Assembly: GCA_018713365.1 (NCBI GenBank)
Contig: DVOU01000020.1
Location: 152,813-216,812 of the forward strand
DNA length: 64,000 nt
Direction of reading: 5' to 3'
Source of the DNA: Pullichristensenella excrementipullorum
GTDB lineage: Bacteria > Bacillota > Clostridia > Christensenellales > Aristaeellaceae
The first letter of the stretch is position 1; each line of letters starts with the position of its first letter. Shown here piece by piece: positions 50,761 to 59,438 of this stretch. Under the pieces are notes generated by a model that searched no databases, was not told the DNA's origin, and was given only the letters and a program-made list of their open reading frames with translations. The translations under genes were made by a program, and so were the position numbers.

Positions 50761-51942
50761 ATGGCGCGAGAGATCGAACTCAAATACGGCGTGAACCCCA
50801 ACCAGAAGCCCGCCCGCATCTTCATGGAGGAGGGCGAACTGCCCCTGAAGGTGCTTTCCGGCCGCCCCGGCTACATCAACTTCCTCGACGCGCTCAACGG
50901 CTGGCAGCTGGTGAGCGAGTTAAAGCGCGCCACCGGCATGCCTGCCGCCGCGTCGTTCAAGCACGTCAGCCCCGCCGGCGCCGCCGTGGGCGAGCCCCTG
51001 GACGATGTGCTGCGCAAGATGTACTTTATCGACCCCGAGGCGGAGCTTTCCCCCCTCGCCTGCGCCTACGCGCGCGCCCGCGGCTCCGACCGCCTTTCCT
51101 CCTATGGCGATTTTATCTCCTTGAGCGACGTCTGCGACGCGGCCACGGCCAAACTCATTGCCAAGGAAGTGTCCGACGGCGTCATCGCCCCCGGCTACGA
51201 GCCGGAAGCGCTGGAGATCCTTGGCCGCAAGCGCAAGGGCAATTACAACGTCATCGAGATCGACGAAAATTACGTGCCGGCGGCGCTGGAGCGCAAGATG
51301 TGCTTTGGCGTCACCTTCGAGCAGGGGCGCAACGCGCTGGAACTGAACGAGAGTTTGCTTGAAAACGTCGTCACCGAAAACAAAACCCTGCCCGCAGAGG
51401 CGAAGCGCGACCTGCTCATTTCTCTCATCACCCTCAAGTACACGCAGTCCAACTCCGTCTGCTACGTGGTGGGCGGGCAGACCATCGGCGTGGGCGCGGG
51501 CCAGCAGTCCCGCGTACACTGCACCCGTCTGGCCGGCAACAAGGCCGACCTCTGGCAGCTCAGGCATCATCCCAAGGTGCTGGCTCTGCAGTTCAGTCCC
51601 GCCCTCTCCCGCTCCGAGCGCGACAACACCATCGACCTCTACCTCTCCAATGAGGAAAGCGGCGACGTGCTGGGCGACGAGGTCTGGCAGAACTTCTTCA
51701 CCGTGCGCCCCGAGCCTTTGACGGCGGAGGAAAAGAAGGCATATCTCGCCGGGGTCACTGGCGTGTCGCTGGGCAGCGACGCCTTCTTCCCCTTTGGCGA
51801 CAACATCGAGCGCGCCCACCGCAGCGGCGTTTCCTACGTGGCGCAGCCCGGCGGCTCCATCCGCGACGACCACGTGATCGACACCTGCAACAAGTACGGC
51901 ATGGCCATGGCCTTCACCGGCGTGCGCCTGTTCCACCACTAG
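50761..51942 (+). CDS. purH: AICAR transformylase, stand-alone
   Basis: 393 residues, only the C-terminal (transformylase) half of PurH. ELKYGVNPNQKPA, KHVSPAGAAVG and the FAFTGVRLFHH-type C-terminus are visible. The N-terminal MGS-like cyclohydrolase domain is absent. The Lys-His pair needed for catalysis (SFKHVSPAG) is kept. It converts AICAR to FAICAR with 10-formyl-THF; the preceding PurO does the ring closure. The symbol is by family; PurV is the term used for the single-domain form. Confidence 0.9.
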   Translation: MAREIELKYGVNPNQKPARIFMEEGELPLKVLSGRPGYINFLDALNGWQLVSELKRATGMPAAASFKHVSPAGAAVGEPLDDVLRKMYFIDPEAELSPLACAYARARGSDRLSSYGDFISLSDVCDAATAKLIAKEVSDGVIAPGYEPEALEILGRKRKGNYNVIEIDENYVPAALERKMCFGVTFEQGRNALELNESLLENVVTENKTLPAEAKRDLLISLITLKYTQSNSVCYVVGGQTIGVGAGQQSRVHCTRLAGNKADLWQLRHHPKVLALQFSPALSRSERDNTIDLYLSNEESGDVLGDEVWQNFFTVRPEPLTAEEKKAYLAGVTGVSLGSDAFFPFGDNIERAHRSGVSYVAQPGGSIRDDHVIDTCNKYGMAMAFTGVRLFHH

Positions 51943-51961
51943 GATTTGGGGAGGAAAGACG

Positions 51962-53245
51962 ATGAAGCTGATGGTCGTTGGCGGCGGTGGGCGCGAACAC
52001 GCGCTCATCCGCATGCTGAAAAAGAACCCCGAGGCAGAAACCATTTACGCCCTGCCGGGCAACGGCGGCATCGCGCAGGACGCGCAGTGCGTGGACATCA
52101 AGGCCACGGACATAGACGGCGTGGCGCGCTTCGCCGCGGAAAACCGCATCGACTTTGCCGTGGTCGCGCCGGATGACCCGCTGGCCATGGGCTGCGTGGA
52201 TCGTTTGCACGCGCTGGGCATCCCCTGCTTCGGCCCCGAGGCGCGCGCCGCCGAGATCGAGGCCAGCAAGGTCTTTTCCAAGCGCCTGATGCAGAAGTAC
52301 GGCATCCCCACGGCCAGGTGCGAGGTATTTGACGATGCCGAGGCGGCGCTTGCCTACGTGCGCAGCACGCCCGCGCCGCTGGTGGTCAAGGCCGACGGTC
52401 TGGCGCTGGGCAAGGGCGTGCTGATCTGCAAAAACACGCGGGAGGCCGAGGAAGCGGTCAAGCACACCATGTGCGACCACGCCTTTGGCAAGAGCGGCGA
52501 CCGCGTGGTCATCGAGGAGTTTTTGGAGGGCCCGGAAGTGTCCGTGCTGGCCTTTACCGACGGCAAGGCCATGGTGCCGATGGTCTCGTCCATGGACCAC
52601 AAGCGCGCCCACGACGGCGACACCGGCCTCAACACCGGCGGCATGGGCACCATCGCCCCCAACCCCTTCTATACGGCGGAGGTGGCTGAGCGCTGCATGC
52701 GGGAGATCTTCCTGCCGACGATGCAGGCCATGAACGCCGAGGGGCGCACCTTCAAGGGCTGCCTCTACTTCGGCCTCATGCTCACCAAGGACGGCCCCAA
52801 GGTCATCGAATACAACTGCCGCTTTGGAGACCCGGAGACGCAGGTGGTGCTTCCGCTTCTGGACACCGACCTTTTGACCATCATGCGCGCCGTGGAGGAG
52901 GAGCGCCTTTCCGAAGTGGACGTGCGTTTCAAGGGCGGCGCGGCCTGCTGCGTCATCCTCGCCTCGGGCGGCTACCCCGAAGCCTACGAAAAGGGCAAGG
53001 CCATCGACCTGGGCGGCGCGGACGCACTGGCGGACACGTGGGTGTTCCACAGTGGCACCGCCGTCAAGGACGGGCAGCTTGTCACCAACGGCGGCCGCGT
53101 GCTGGGCGTGACGGCCACGGGCGACACGCTCAAGACCGCCATCGACCGCGCCTATGACGCCGCCCGCAGGGTGCATTTCGACGGCATGTTCATGCGCTCG
53201 GACATCGGCAAGCGGGCGCTGGAAGTGGAGGGATACCATGGTTGA
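51962..53245 (+). CDS. purD: Phosphoribosylamine-glycine ligase
   Basis: 427 residues with an ATP-grasp core: VVGGGGREHALI, PLVVKADGLALGKGV, EEFLEGPEVSVLAFTDG and NCRFGDPETQ. It forms GAR. The stop overlaps the purL start by eight bases. Confidence 0.96.
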   Translation: MKLMVVGGGGREHALIRMLKKNPEAETIYALPGNGGIAQDAQCVDIKATDIDGVARFAAENRIDFAVVAPDDPLAMGCVDRLHALGIPCFGPEARAAEIEASKVFSKRLMQKYGIPTARCEVFDDAEAALAYVRSTPAPLVVKADGLALGKGVLICKNTREAEEAVKHTMCDHAFGKSGDRVVIEEFLEGPEVSVLAFTDGKAMVPMVSSMDHKRAHDGDTGLNTGGMGTIAPNPFYTAEVAERCMREIFLPTMQAMNAEGRTFKGCLYFGLMLTKDGPKVIEYNCRFGDPETQVVLPLLDTDLLTIMRAVEEERLSEVDVRFKGGAACCVILASGGYPEAYEKGKAIDLGGADALADTWVFHSGTAVKDGQLVTNGGRVLGVTATGDTLKTAIDRAYDAARRVHFDGMFMRSDIGKRALEVEGYHG

Positions 53246-56200
53246 CCGCCTGTTTGTGGAAAAAAAGCCCGGCTTTGACAACGAGGCCCGCGCGCTGCTC
53301 AAGGACGCGCGCTCCTTCCTCGGCGTGACCAATTTGACCGGGTTGCGCCTGTTCAACCGCTACGACGTGGAGGGGCTGGACGCGGCGCTGCTTATGCAGG
53401 CGCGGCGCTGCGTCTTTTCCGAGCCACAGCTGGACGACGTCTACGACGAATTGCCGCGGGACGAGGGCGTGGTCTTTGCCACGGAGTACCTGCCGGGGCA
53501 ATTCGACCAGCGCGCCGACTCCGCCGCCCAGTGCATCCAGCTGATGGCTCAGTGCGAGCGCCCCATCGTGCGCACGGCGCTGGTGTACATCCTCAAGGGA
53601 AATTTGTCCGACAAGGATGTGGAGACGCTCAAAAAGCACGTCATCAACCCCGTGGAACGCCGCGAGGCTTCTTTGGAAAAGCCGGAAACGCTGCGCGCCG
53701 ACTACGCCCTGCCCGAGACTGTGGCGGTCATGGAGGGCTTCACGGGCTATGGCGAGGCGGAACTGGACGCCTTCCGCCGCCAGTACGGGCTGGCGATGGA
53801 CGACGCCGATCTGGCGTTCTGCCAGAAGTACTTCCAGTCCGAGCGCCGCGACCCCACGTTGACGGAAATTCGCATGATCGACACCTACTGGTCCGATCAC
53901 TGCCGCCACACGACCTTCCTCACCGAGTTTACCGACGTGCGCTTTGACGACGCGCGCGTGGAGAAGGCTTACGGGCGCTATCTGGAAATTCGCGCCGCGC
54001 TCAGGCGCAGCGACAGGCCCGTGACGCTGATGGACATGGCCACGGTGGGCGCGCGCTATCTGAAACTGACCGGGGCGCTGACCGATCTGGACGAATCCGA
54101 GGAGATCAACGCCTGCACGGTGAAGTTGGACGTGGAGACGGACAAGGGCGTGGAAAAGTGGCTGCTGCTGTTCAAGAACGAAACGCACAACCACCCCACG
54201 GAGATCGAGCCCTTTGGCGGCGCGGCCACCTGCATCGGCGGCGCCATCCGCGATCCGCTCTCCGGGCGCGGCTACGTCTATCAGGCCATGCGCGTCACCG
54301 GCGCGGCCGACCCCACCCAGCCGGTGGAGAACACCATCGAAGGCAAGCTGCCCCAGCGCATGCTGACCACCACGGCGGCGGCGGGGTACAGCTCCTACGG
54401 CAACCAGATCGGTCTGGCCACGGGGCTGGTGGATGAAATTTACCACCCCGGCTACGCCGCCAAGCGCATGGAGATCGGCGCGGTGGTGGGCGCGGCCCCG
54501 GCGGAGAACGTGCGCCGCGAGACGCCCGCCCCGGGCGACTGCGTGGTGCTGCTGGGCGGGCGCACGGGCCGCGACGGCTGCGGCGGCGCGACGGGCTCCA
54601 GCAAATCGCACACCGCGCATTCTCTGGAGACCTGCGGCGCGGAGGTGCAGAAGGGCAACGCCCCCGAGGAGCGCAAGCTGCAAAGGCTGTTCCGCAACCC
54701 CGAAGCCGCAAGGCGCATCAAGCGCTGCAACGACTTTGGCGCCGGCGGCGTTTCCGTGGCCATCGGCGAACTGGCCGACGGGCTTTCCATCGACTTGAAC
54801 GCCGTGCCGCGCAAGTACGACGGCCTCGACGGCACCGAGCTGGCCATTTCCGAATCGCAGGAGCGCATGGCCGTGGTACTCGCGCCCGAAGATGTGGAAG
54901 CGTTCATGGCGCTGGCGCACGCGGAAAACCTTGAAGCCACGGTGGTGGCCAAAGTCACGGAGGAAAAGCGGCTGGTGATGCGCTGGAACGGGCGCGTCAT
55001 CGTCGACGTCTCCCGCGAATTCCTCAATTCCAACGGCGCGCCCAAGCAGGCGACGGCGCTGGTGGAGGCGCAGAAGGCGCTTGCGGAAGAAGAACCGGCG
55101 TTTGCCGAGGGATTGCGCCAAATGGCGGGCGACCTCAACATGTGTTCCCGCCGCGGCCTGTGCGAGCGCTTCGATTCCACGAACGGGGCGATGAGCCTGC
55201 TGATGCCCTTCGGCGGCAAGCGGCAATTGACCCCGGCGCAGGCGATGGCCTCGCTGCTGCCCGTGCGCGGCGCCGAGAGCCGAACCGCCTCGGTGATGGC
55301 CTATGGCTTTGACCCCTTCGTAATGGAAAAGAGCTCCTACGTGGGCGCGTATCTGTCCGTGGTCTCGTCCATGGCCAAGCTGGTGGCCTGCGGCGCGGGC
55401 TGGCGCGGGGCGCACCTGACCTTCCAGGAGTACTTCCAGCGCATGACCGGCGAGGCGGAGAAGTGGGGCCGGCCGATGGCGGCGCTGCTCGGCGCGCTGA
55501 TGGCGCAGCTCGACCTCGAGGCCGCGGCCATCGGCGGCAAGGACTCCATGAGCGGCTCGTTCGAGCAGATGCACGTGCCGCCGACGCTGGTCTCCTTCGC
55601 CGTGGCCGCCTGCCGCGCGGAGAACATCATCTCCAACGAGTTCAAGCGCTCCGGCGCGGACGTGGGGCTGCTGCTGCCCGAGTACGGCGAGGACGGCCTG
55701 CCCGTGGCCAAGAGCCTGCGCGCGCTGTTTGACCATGTGACAGAGGCTATTCGCAAGGGCGAGATCGTCTCCGCGCAGGCGCTGGGCATGGGCGGCGCGG
55801 CTGAAGCCGTGTTCAAGATGGGTCTGGGCAACCGCGTCGGCTTCGCCTTTGACGAGGGCGCGAAAGACCTGTTCAAGCGCTGCTACGGCGGCTTCGTGGT
55901 CGAATACGCCGCGGGCGCGAAGGCCGAACATCTTCTGGGCCGGACGACGGAGGACTACGCGCTGACCTGGCGCGGCGAGCGCGTGGACTGCGCGGAGCTG
56001 GAAAATATCTACGACGCAAAGCTCGAGGACGTGTTCCCCGTGCGCGCCGCGCAGGGCGAGGAGAAGGTCGAGGCCTTCCGCTCCGAGCGCACCGCTCCGG
56101 CGAAGACTTGCGTGAAGATCGCCCGCCCGCGCGTGCTTATCCCCGTGTTCCCCGGCACGAACTGCGAATACGACACCGAGCGCGCCTTCCAGCTGGCCGG

Positions 56201-56924
56201 GGCGGAGACGCAGACCATTGTGGTGCGCAACCTCTCGGCAAAGGACGTGCAGGAGTCCGTGGAAGCGTTCGCGCGGAGCCTTAAACAGGCGCAGATCGTC
56301 TTTATCCCCGGCGGCTTCTCCGGCGGCGACGAGCCGGACGGCTCTGGCAAGTTCATCACCGCCTTCTTCCGCAACCCCGCCATCCGCGAGGGCGTGATGG
56401 AGCTGCTCAAGGGGCGCGACGGGTTGATGGGCGGCATCTGCAACGGCTTCCAGGCGCTCATCAAGCTGGGGCTGGTGCCCTATGGCGAGATCCGCGAGCC
56501 GGACGCAAGCGCGCCGACGCTGACGTTCAACGTCATCGGCCGCCACCAGTCGCGCATCGTGCGCACGCGCGTGGCCTCGACGCTCTCCCCGTGGCTGATG
56601 CACGCGCGCGTCGGCGACATCCACATCGCGCCCATCTCCCACGGCGAGGGCCGCTTCATCGCCGACATGGACACCGTGCGCGCGCTGGCAAAGGCCGGGC
56701 AGATCGCCACGCAGTACGTGAACGCCGCGGGCGAGCCGACCATGGACATAGACGGCAACCCCAACGGCTCCGTGTGCGCCATCGAGGGCATCACCTCGCC
56801 CGATGGCCGCGTGTTTGGCCGCATGGCCCACGCGGAGCGCACCGGCGCGCAGCTGTACAGGAACGTGCCCGGAGATCAGGACAGCGGCATCTTCCGCGGC
56901 GCGGTGGACTATTTCAGGGACTGA
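53238..56924 (+). CDS. purL: Phosphoribosylformylglycinamidine synthase, large single-chain
   Basis: 1228 residues. N-terminal and FGAM synthase domains (SDHCRHTTF, KNETHNHPTEIEPFGGAAT, GGKDSMSG) fused to a C-terminal glutaminase (VFPGTNCEYDTERAF, GGFSGGDE, Cys in GICNGFQ). This is the long form typical of some Clostridia and streptococci. It makes FGAM with Gln and ATP. AGGGAT precedes the ATG at 53238; the last gene of the operon. Confidence 0.96.
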   Translation: MVDRLFVEKKPGFDNEARALLKDARSFLGVTNLTGLRLFNRYDVEGLDAALLMQARRCVFSEPQLDDVYDELPRDEGVVFATEYLPGQFDQRADSAAQCIQLMAQCERPIVRTALVYILKGNLSDKDVETLKKHVINPVERREASLEKPETLRADYALPETVAVMEGFTGYGEAELDAFRRQYGLAMDDADLAFCQKYFQSERRDPTLTEIRMIDTYWSDHCRHTTFLTEFTDVRFDDARVEKAYGRYLEIRAALRRSDRPVTLMDMATVGARYLKLTGALTDLDESEEINACTVKLDVETDKGVEKWLLLFKNETHNHPTEIEPFGGAATCIGGAIRDPLSGRGYVYQAMRVTGAADPTQPVENTIEGKLPQRMLTTTAAAGYSSYGNQIGLATGLVDEIYHPGYAAKRMEIGAVVGAAPAENVRRETPAPGDCVVLLGGRTGRDGCGGATGSSKSHTAHSLETCGAEVQKGNAPEERKLQRLFRNPEAARRIKRCNDFGAGGVSVAIGELADGLSIDLNAVPRKYDGLDGTELAISESQERMAVVLAPEDVEAFMALAHAENLEATVVAKVTEEKRLVMRWNGRVIVDVSREFLNSNGAPKQATALVEAQKALAEEEPAFAEGLRQMAGDLNMCSRRGLCERFDSTNGAMSLLMPFGGKRQLTPAQAMASLLPVRGAESRTASVMAYGFDPFVMEKSSYVGAYLSVVSSMAKLVACGAGWRGAHLTFQEYFQRMTGEAEKWGRPMAALLGALMAQLDLEAAAIGGKDSMSGSFEQMHVPPTLVSFAVAACRAENIISNEFKRSGADVGLLLPEYGEDGLPVAKSLRALFDHVTEAIRKGEIVSAQALGMGGAAEAVFKMGLGNRVGFAFDEGAKDLFKRCYGGFVVEYAAGAKAEHLLGRTTEDYALTWRGERVDCAELENIYDAKLEDVFPVRAAQGEEKVEAFRSERTAPAKTCVKIARPRVLIPVFPGTNCEYDTERAFQLAGAETQTIVVRNLSAKDVQESVEAFARSLKQAQIVFIPGGFSGGDEPDGSGKFITAFFRNPAIREGVMELLKGRDGLMGGICNGFQALIKLGLVPYGEIREPDASAPTLTFNVIGRHQSRIVRTRVASTLSPWLMHARVGDIHIAPISHGEGRFIADMDTVRALAKAGQIATQYVNAAGEPTMDIDGNPNGSVCAIEGITSPDGRVFGRMAHAERTGAQLYRNVPGDQDSGIFRGAVDYFRD

Positions 56925-56937
56925 CGGCATGCAACAG

Positions 56938-56971
56938 GCCGCCCCGGACAGGTCGTCCGGGGCGGCTTTTT
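56938..56971 (+). terminator. Terminator of the purine operon
   Basis: GCCGCCCCGGAC (56938-56949) pairs perfectly with GTCCGGGGCGGC (56955-56966), then TTTTT. Very strong. Confidence 0.93.
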
Positions 56972-56999
56972 GCGTGGGCGCAGCCGCATGTTCCGGCGC

Positions 57000-57269
57000 T
57001 TACCGGCGCAACACGGTCAGTTTCGTCCGCCCGGCGGCGTTTTCCACATCGTAGACGCCGATCATGTTCTGCGGGCGCAGGCGCTCCACCGCCGCAAGCA
57101 CGCGCGGGGCGTCCTGCCCCTCAAAGCGCACGGAAAGGCCGCAGCCCAGGGCCACCTCGCGCGGCGTGGAGATCATGCGCACGGGGAGGCCCTCCCTTTT
57201 AAGCGCCGCCTCCAGCTTCAGCGCCTGCTGGCGCGAGCGGAAGGCGGCGATGCCGAAGCGTTCCTGCAT
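57000..57269 (-). CDS. DUF3343 protein, putative sulfur/selenium carrier
   Basis: 89 residues: AFRSRQQALKLEAALKREGL, VRMISTPREVALGCGLSVRF, with one conserved Cys. DUF3343 proteins are small, often adjacent to cysteine desulfurase-like genes. I prefer the ATG at 57269 over the one at 57275, because the GAGGGG site is closer than ideal for the first. Divergent from the desulfurase gene. Confidence 0.8.
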   Translation of the reverse strand: MQERFGIAAFRSRQQALKLEAALKREGLPVRMISTPREVALGCGLSVRFEGQDAPRVLAAVERLRPQNMIGVYDVENAAGRTKLTVLRR

Positions 57270-57332
57270 GGTCATTTCCCCTCTTTCTTCGCGTAGGATA
57301 TACTACGCCTGTTCGCGACGGAGGGTGAAGGA

Positions 57333-58484
57333 ATGGAGAAAAGGGACGTCTATCTCGACAACGCGGCCACCAGCCATCCGAAGCCGGAGTGCGTTCTGAC
57401 GGCCATGCGCGCCGCCTTGACCGGCTTCAACGCCAATCCGGGGCGCTCGGGGCATCGCCGCTCGCTGGAGGCCGCCCGCGCGGTACTCGCCGCCCGGGAG
57501 GCGGTCGCCGCCGTGCTTGGGGCGCGCGATCCCTTTTGCGTGGCCTTTGCCTTCAACTGCACGGACGCGCTCAATCTGGCCATCAAGGGCGCGCTGCGGA
57601 CGGGCGACCATGTCATCTCCACGCTTTTGGAACACAATTCCGTTCTGCGCGTGCTGGCCGAAAAGCTGCGGCGGGAGGAGATCGAACTGACGCTGCTCCC
57701 GCCGCGGCCGGACGGCTTTGTAGACCCGGAGGACGTGCGCGGCGCGCTGCGCAAAAACACGCGGCTCATCGCCGTGACCCACGCCTCCAACGTCACCGGC
57801 GCCATCCAGCCGGTGGCCGCCATCGGACAGGTGGCAAAGGAGGCGGGCGTGCCGTTTCTGGTGGACGGGGCGCAGGCGCTGGGGGCGATGCCGGTGGACG
57901 TAAACGCCCTGAACTGCCAGCTCTACGCCTTTCCCGGCCACAAGGGGCTGCTGGGGCCGCAGGGCACGGGCGGGCTGTACATCGACGCGGCTGTGGGCTT
58001 GCAGCCTTTGCGCGAGGGCGGCACGGGCTCGTCGTCCGAGAGCATGCTCCAGCCCACGGAGCGGCCCGAGCGCTATGAATCCGGCACGCTGAACCTGCCG
58101 GGGCTGGCGGGGCTGGGCGCGGGGGCGCGGTATGTGCAGGAAAACCTTGCGCAGATCTTCATGCGCGAGCGCGAAGTGACCACGGCGCTGTATGACGGCC
58201 TGCGCGAGATCGCCGGGGTGGAGGTCTACGCGCCGGCGGAGGAGGCGGCGAGGGCCGGCATCATTTCCTTCAACGCCGGAGACCTGACCAGCTCCGAGGC
58301 GGCGGACTATCTGGACCGCGAGGGCATTGCCGTGCGCGGCGGGCTGCACTGCGCCCCCGGCGCGCACCGCTTTCTCGGCACGCTGGAGCGCGGCGCGGTG
58401 CGCGCCAGCGTCGGGCACGAGACGACGTTCGAGGACGTGGAGGCGCTTCTCAGGGCGGTCAAGAAGATGCTGCGGGAAACCTGA
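57333..58484 (+). CDS. Cysteine desulfurase-like class V aminotransferase
   Basis: 383 residues. The PLP Lys is in AFPGHKGLLGPQGTGG; the likely nucleophile Cys is in GGLHCAPGAHRFLG. The N-terminal YLDNAATSHPKP and HASNVTGAIQPV are class V motifs. This subtype (EF2568-like) moves sulfur or selenium from Cys; pairing with DUF3343 fits. AAGGA precedes the ATG. Confidence 0.88.
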   Translation: MEKRDVYLDNAATSHPKPECVLTAMRAALTGFNANPGRSGHRRSLEAARAVLAAREAVAAVLGARDPFCVAFAFNCTDALNLAIKGALRTGDHVISTLLEHNSVLRVLAEKLRREEIELTLLPPRPDGFVDPEDVRGALRKNTRLIAVTHASNVTGAIQPVAAIGQVAKEAGVPFLVDGAQALGAMPVDVNALNCQLYAFPGHKGLLGPQGTGGLYIDAAVGLQPLREGGTGSSSESMLQPTERPERYESGTLNLPGLAGLGAGARYVQENLAQIFMREREVTTALYDGLREIAGVEVYAPAEEAARAGIISFNAGDLTSSEAADYLDREGIAVRGGLHCAPGAHRFLGTLERGAVRASVGHETTFEDVEALLRAVKKMLRET

Positions 58485-58493
58485 GCGCGAAAA

Positions 58494-58538
58494 GGCGCGT
58501 CCCCCCCCCGTTTCGGGAGAAGGACGCGCCCTGTTTTA
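58494..58538. terminator. Terminator between convergent genes, with C9 loop
   Basis: GGCGCGTCC (58494-58502) pairs with GGACGCGCC (58522-58530), then CTGTTTTA. The loop starts with nine C in a row (58501-58509, two of them in the stem). Confidence 0.75.
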
Positions 58539-59282
58539 CTTTTGGGCGAAGCGCTCGCAGACCTCCTTGTACGCCTGCGGGGTGCCGATGTCGATGCACT
58601 CGCCCTCGAAGAGGTATACGCCCACTTCCTTGCGCTTGTGGAGCCATTCGGGGAAGTGGCCGGGGGCGTCGGGCGGGTTGCCCTCCTCAAGGTAGGTGTA
58701 GATGAGGGGCACGGTCTCGCGCTTGTAGAGGTAGAGGGCGTATATGCCGATGTCCGTGGGCGGCTGCTGCGGCTTTTCCACCAGCGCGGTGACGCGGGCG
58801 TTTTCGTCGAGCGTAGCCACGGCGAAGCGCTTTAGATCCTCCACCCAGCCGAGGTGCTGGCCGAGCAGCGTATCGCGGCCGTGGGCTCTGAAATCATCCA
58901 CCATGTCCTTGAGCGGGAAGGTGAAGAAGTTGTCCGAGGCGGCGACGAGCAGATCGTCGTCCACGGGGCGATGGTCCAGCACGAAGCGCATGTCCCCCAC
59001 CGCGCCGAGGCGGTTTTCGTTGGAATCGGTGCCGTCGTCCAGCACGTCGAGCGCAAGGCGCGGGTAGCGCGCGGCGGCCTCCTGCGCCCAGGCGGAAAAC
59101 TGACCGGCGAAGCGGCTGTTGGTGACGATGTAGACGGTGTCGATCTCGCGAATGGTGGCGATCTCGTCCATGAGGTAATCCAGCATGACCTTGCCGCCGA
59201 TGGGCAGAAGCGCCTTGGGCTTGTCCTTGGTCAGCGGGTACATGCGCGTGGCGTAACCGGCCGCCAGTATGATGGCTTTCAT
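58536..59282 (-). CDS. Sugar nucleotidyltransferase
   Basis: 248 residues, NTP_transferase fold: GYATRMYPLTKDKPKALLPI at the start, VAASDNFFTFPLKD with a metal Asp, ALVEKPQQPPTDIGIYALYL. It resembles glucose-1-phosphate thymidylyl- or uridylyltransferases, but the sugar and nucleotide are not clear. GGAG lies close before the ATG at 59282. Its promoter carries a CGAACGTT like those of the pur operon. Confidence 0.88.
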   Translation of the reverse strand: MKAIILAAGYATRMYPLTKDKPKALLPIGGKVMLDYLMDEIATIREIDTVYIVTNSRFAGQFSAWAQEAAARYPRLALDVLDDGTDSNENRLGAVGDMRFVLDHRPVDDDLLVAASDNFFTFPLKDMVDDFRAHGRDTLLGQHLGWVEDLKRFAVATLDENARVTALVEKPQQPPTDIGIYALYLYKRETVPLIYTYLEEGNPPDAPGHFPEWLHKRKEVGVYLFEGECIDIGTPQAYKEVCERFAQK

Positions 59283-59315
59283 TGTCTCCAACCCCCGGTT
59301 TTTCATTGTAATCCC

Positions 59316-59344
59316 ATGATACCATATTTTAACGTTCGTGGCAA
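59316..59344 (-). promoter_or_regulatory. Promoter of the nucleotidyltransferase gene with CGAACGTT
   Basis: Minus strand TTGCCA (59339-59344), 17 bases, TATCAT (59316-59321). The spacer begins with CACGAACGTT (59331-59340), sharing CGAACGTT with the pur operators. Confidence 0.6.
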
Positions 59345-59378
59345 TCCCCTGGCAGATTAAATCCCGCCTTCCGCCGCC

Positions 59379-59407
59379 TTGACGAACGGCGCGGCATGGG
59401 GTACAAT
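59379..59407 (+). promoter_or_regulatory. Promoter of the AI-2E family gene
   Basis: TTGACG (59379-59384), 17 bases, TACAAT (59402-59407). It is divergent from the nucleotidyltransferase promoter. Confidence 0.7.
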
Positions 59408-59438
59408 AAAGCATACGCTCGATGTGGGAGGGATGCGC

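Noticed and set aside
53190..56930. 1246-residue minus-strand open frame opposite purL
   Set aside because: Lacks family features and mirrors purL exactly; high G+C codons leave antisense frames open.
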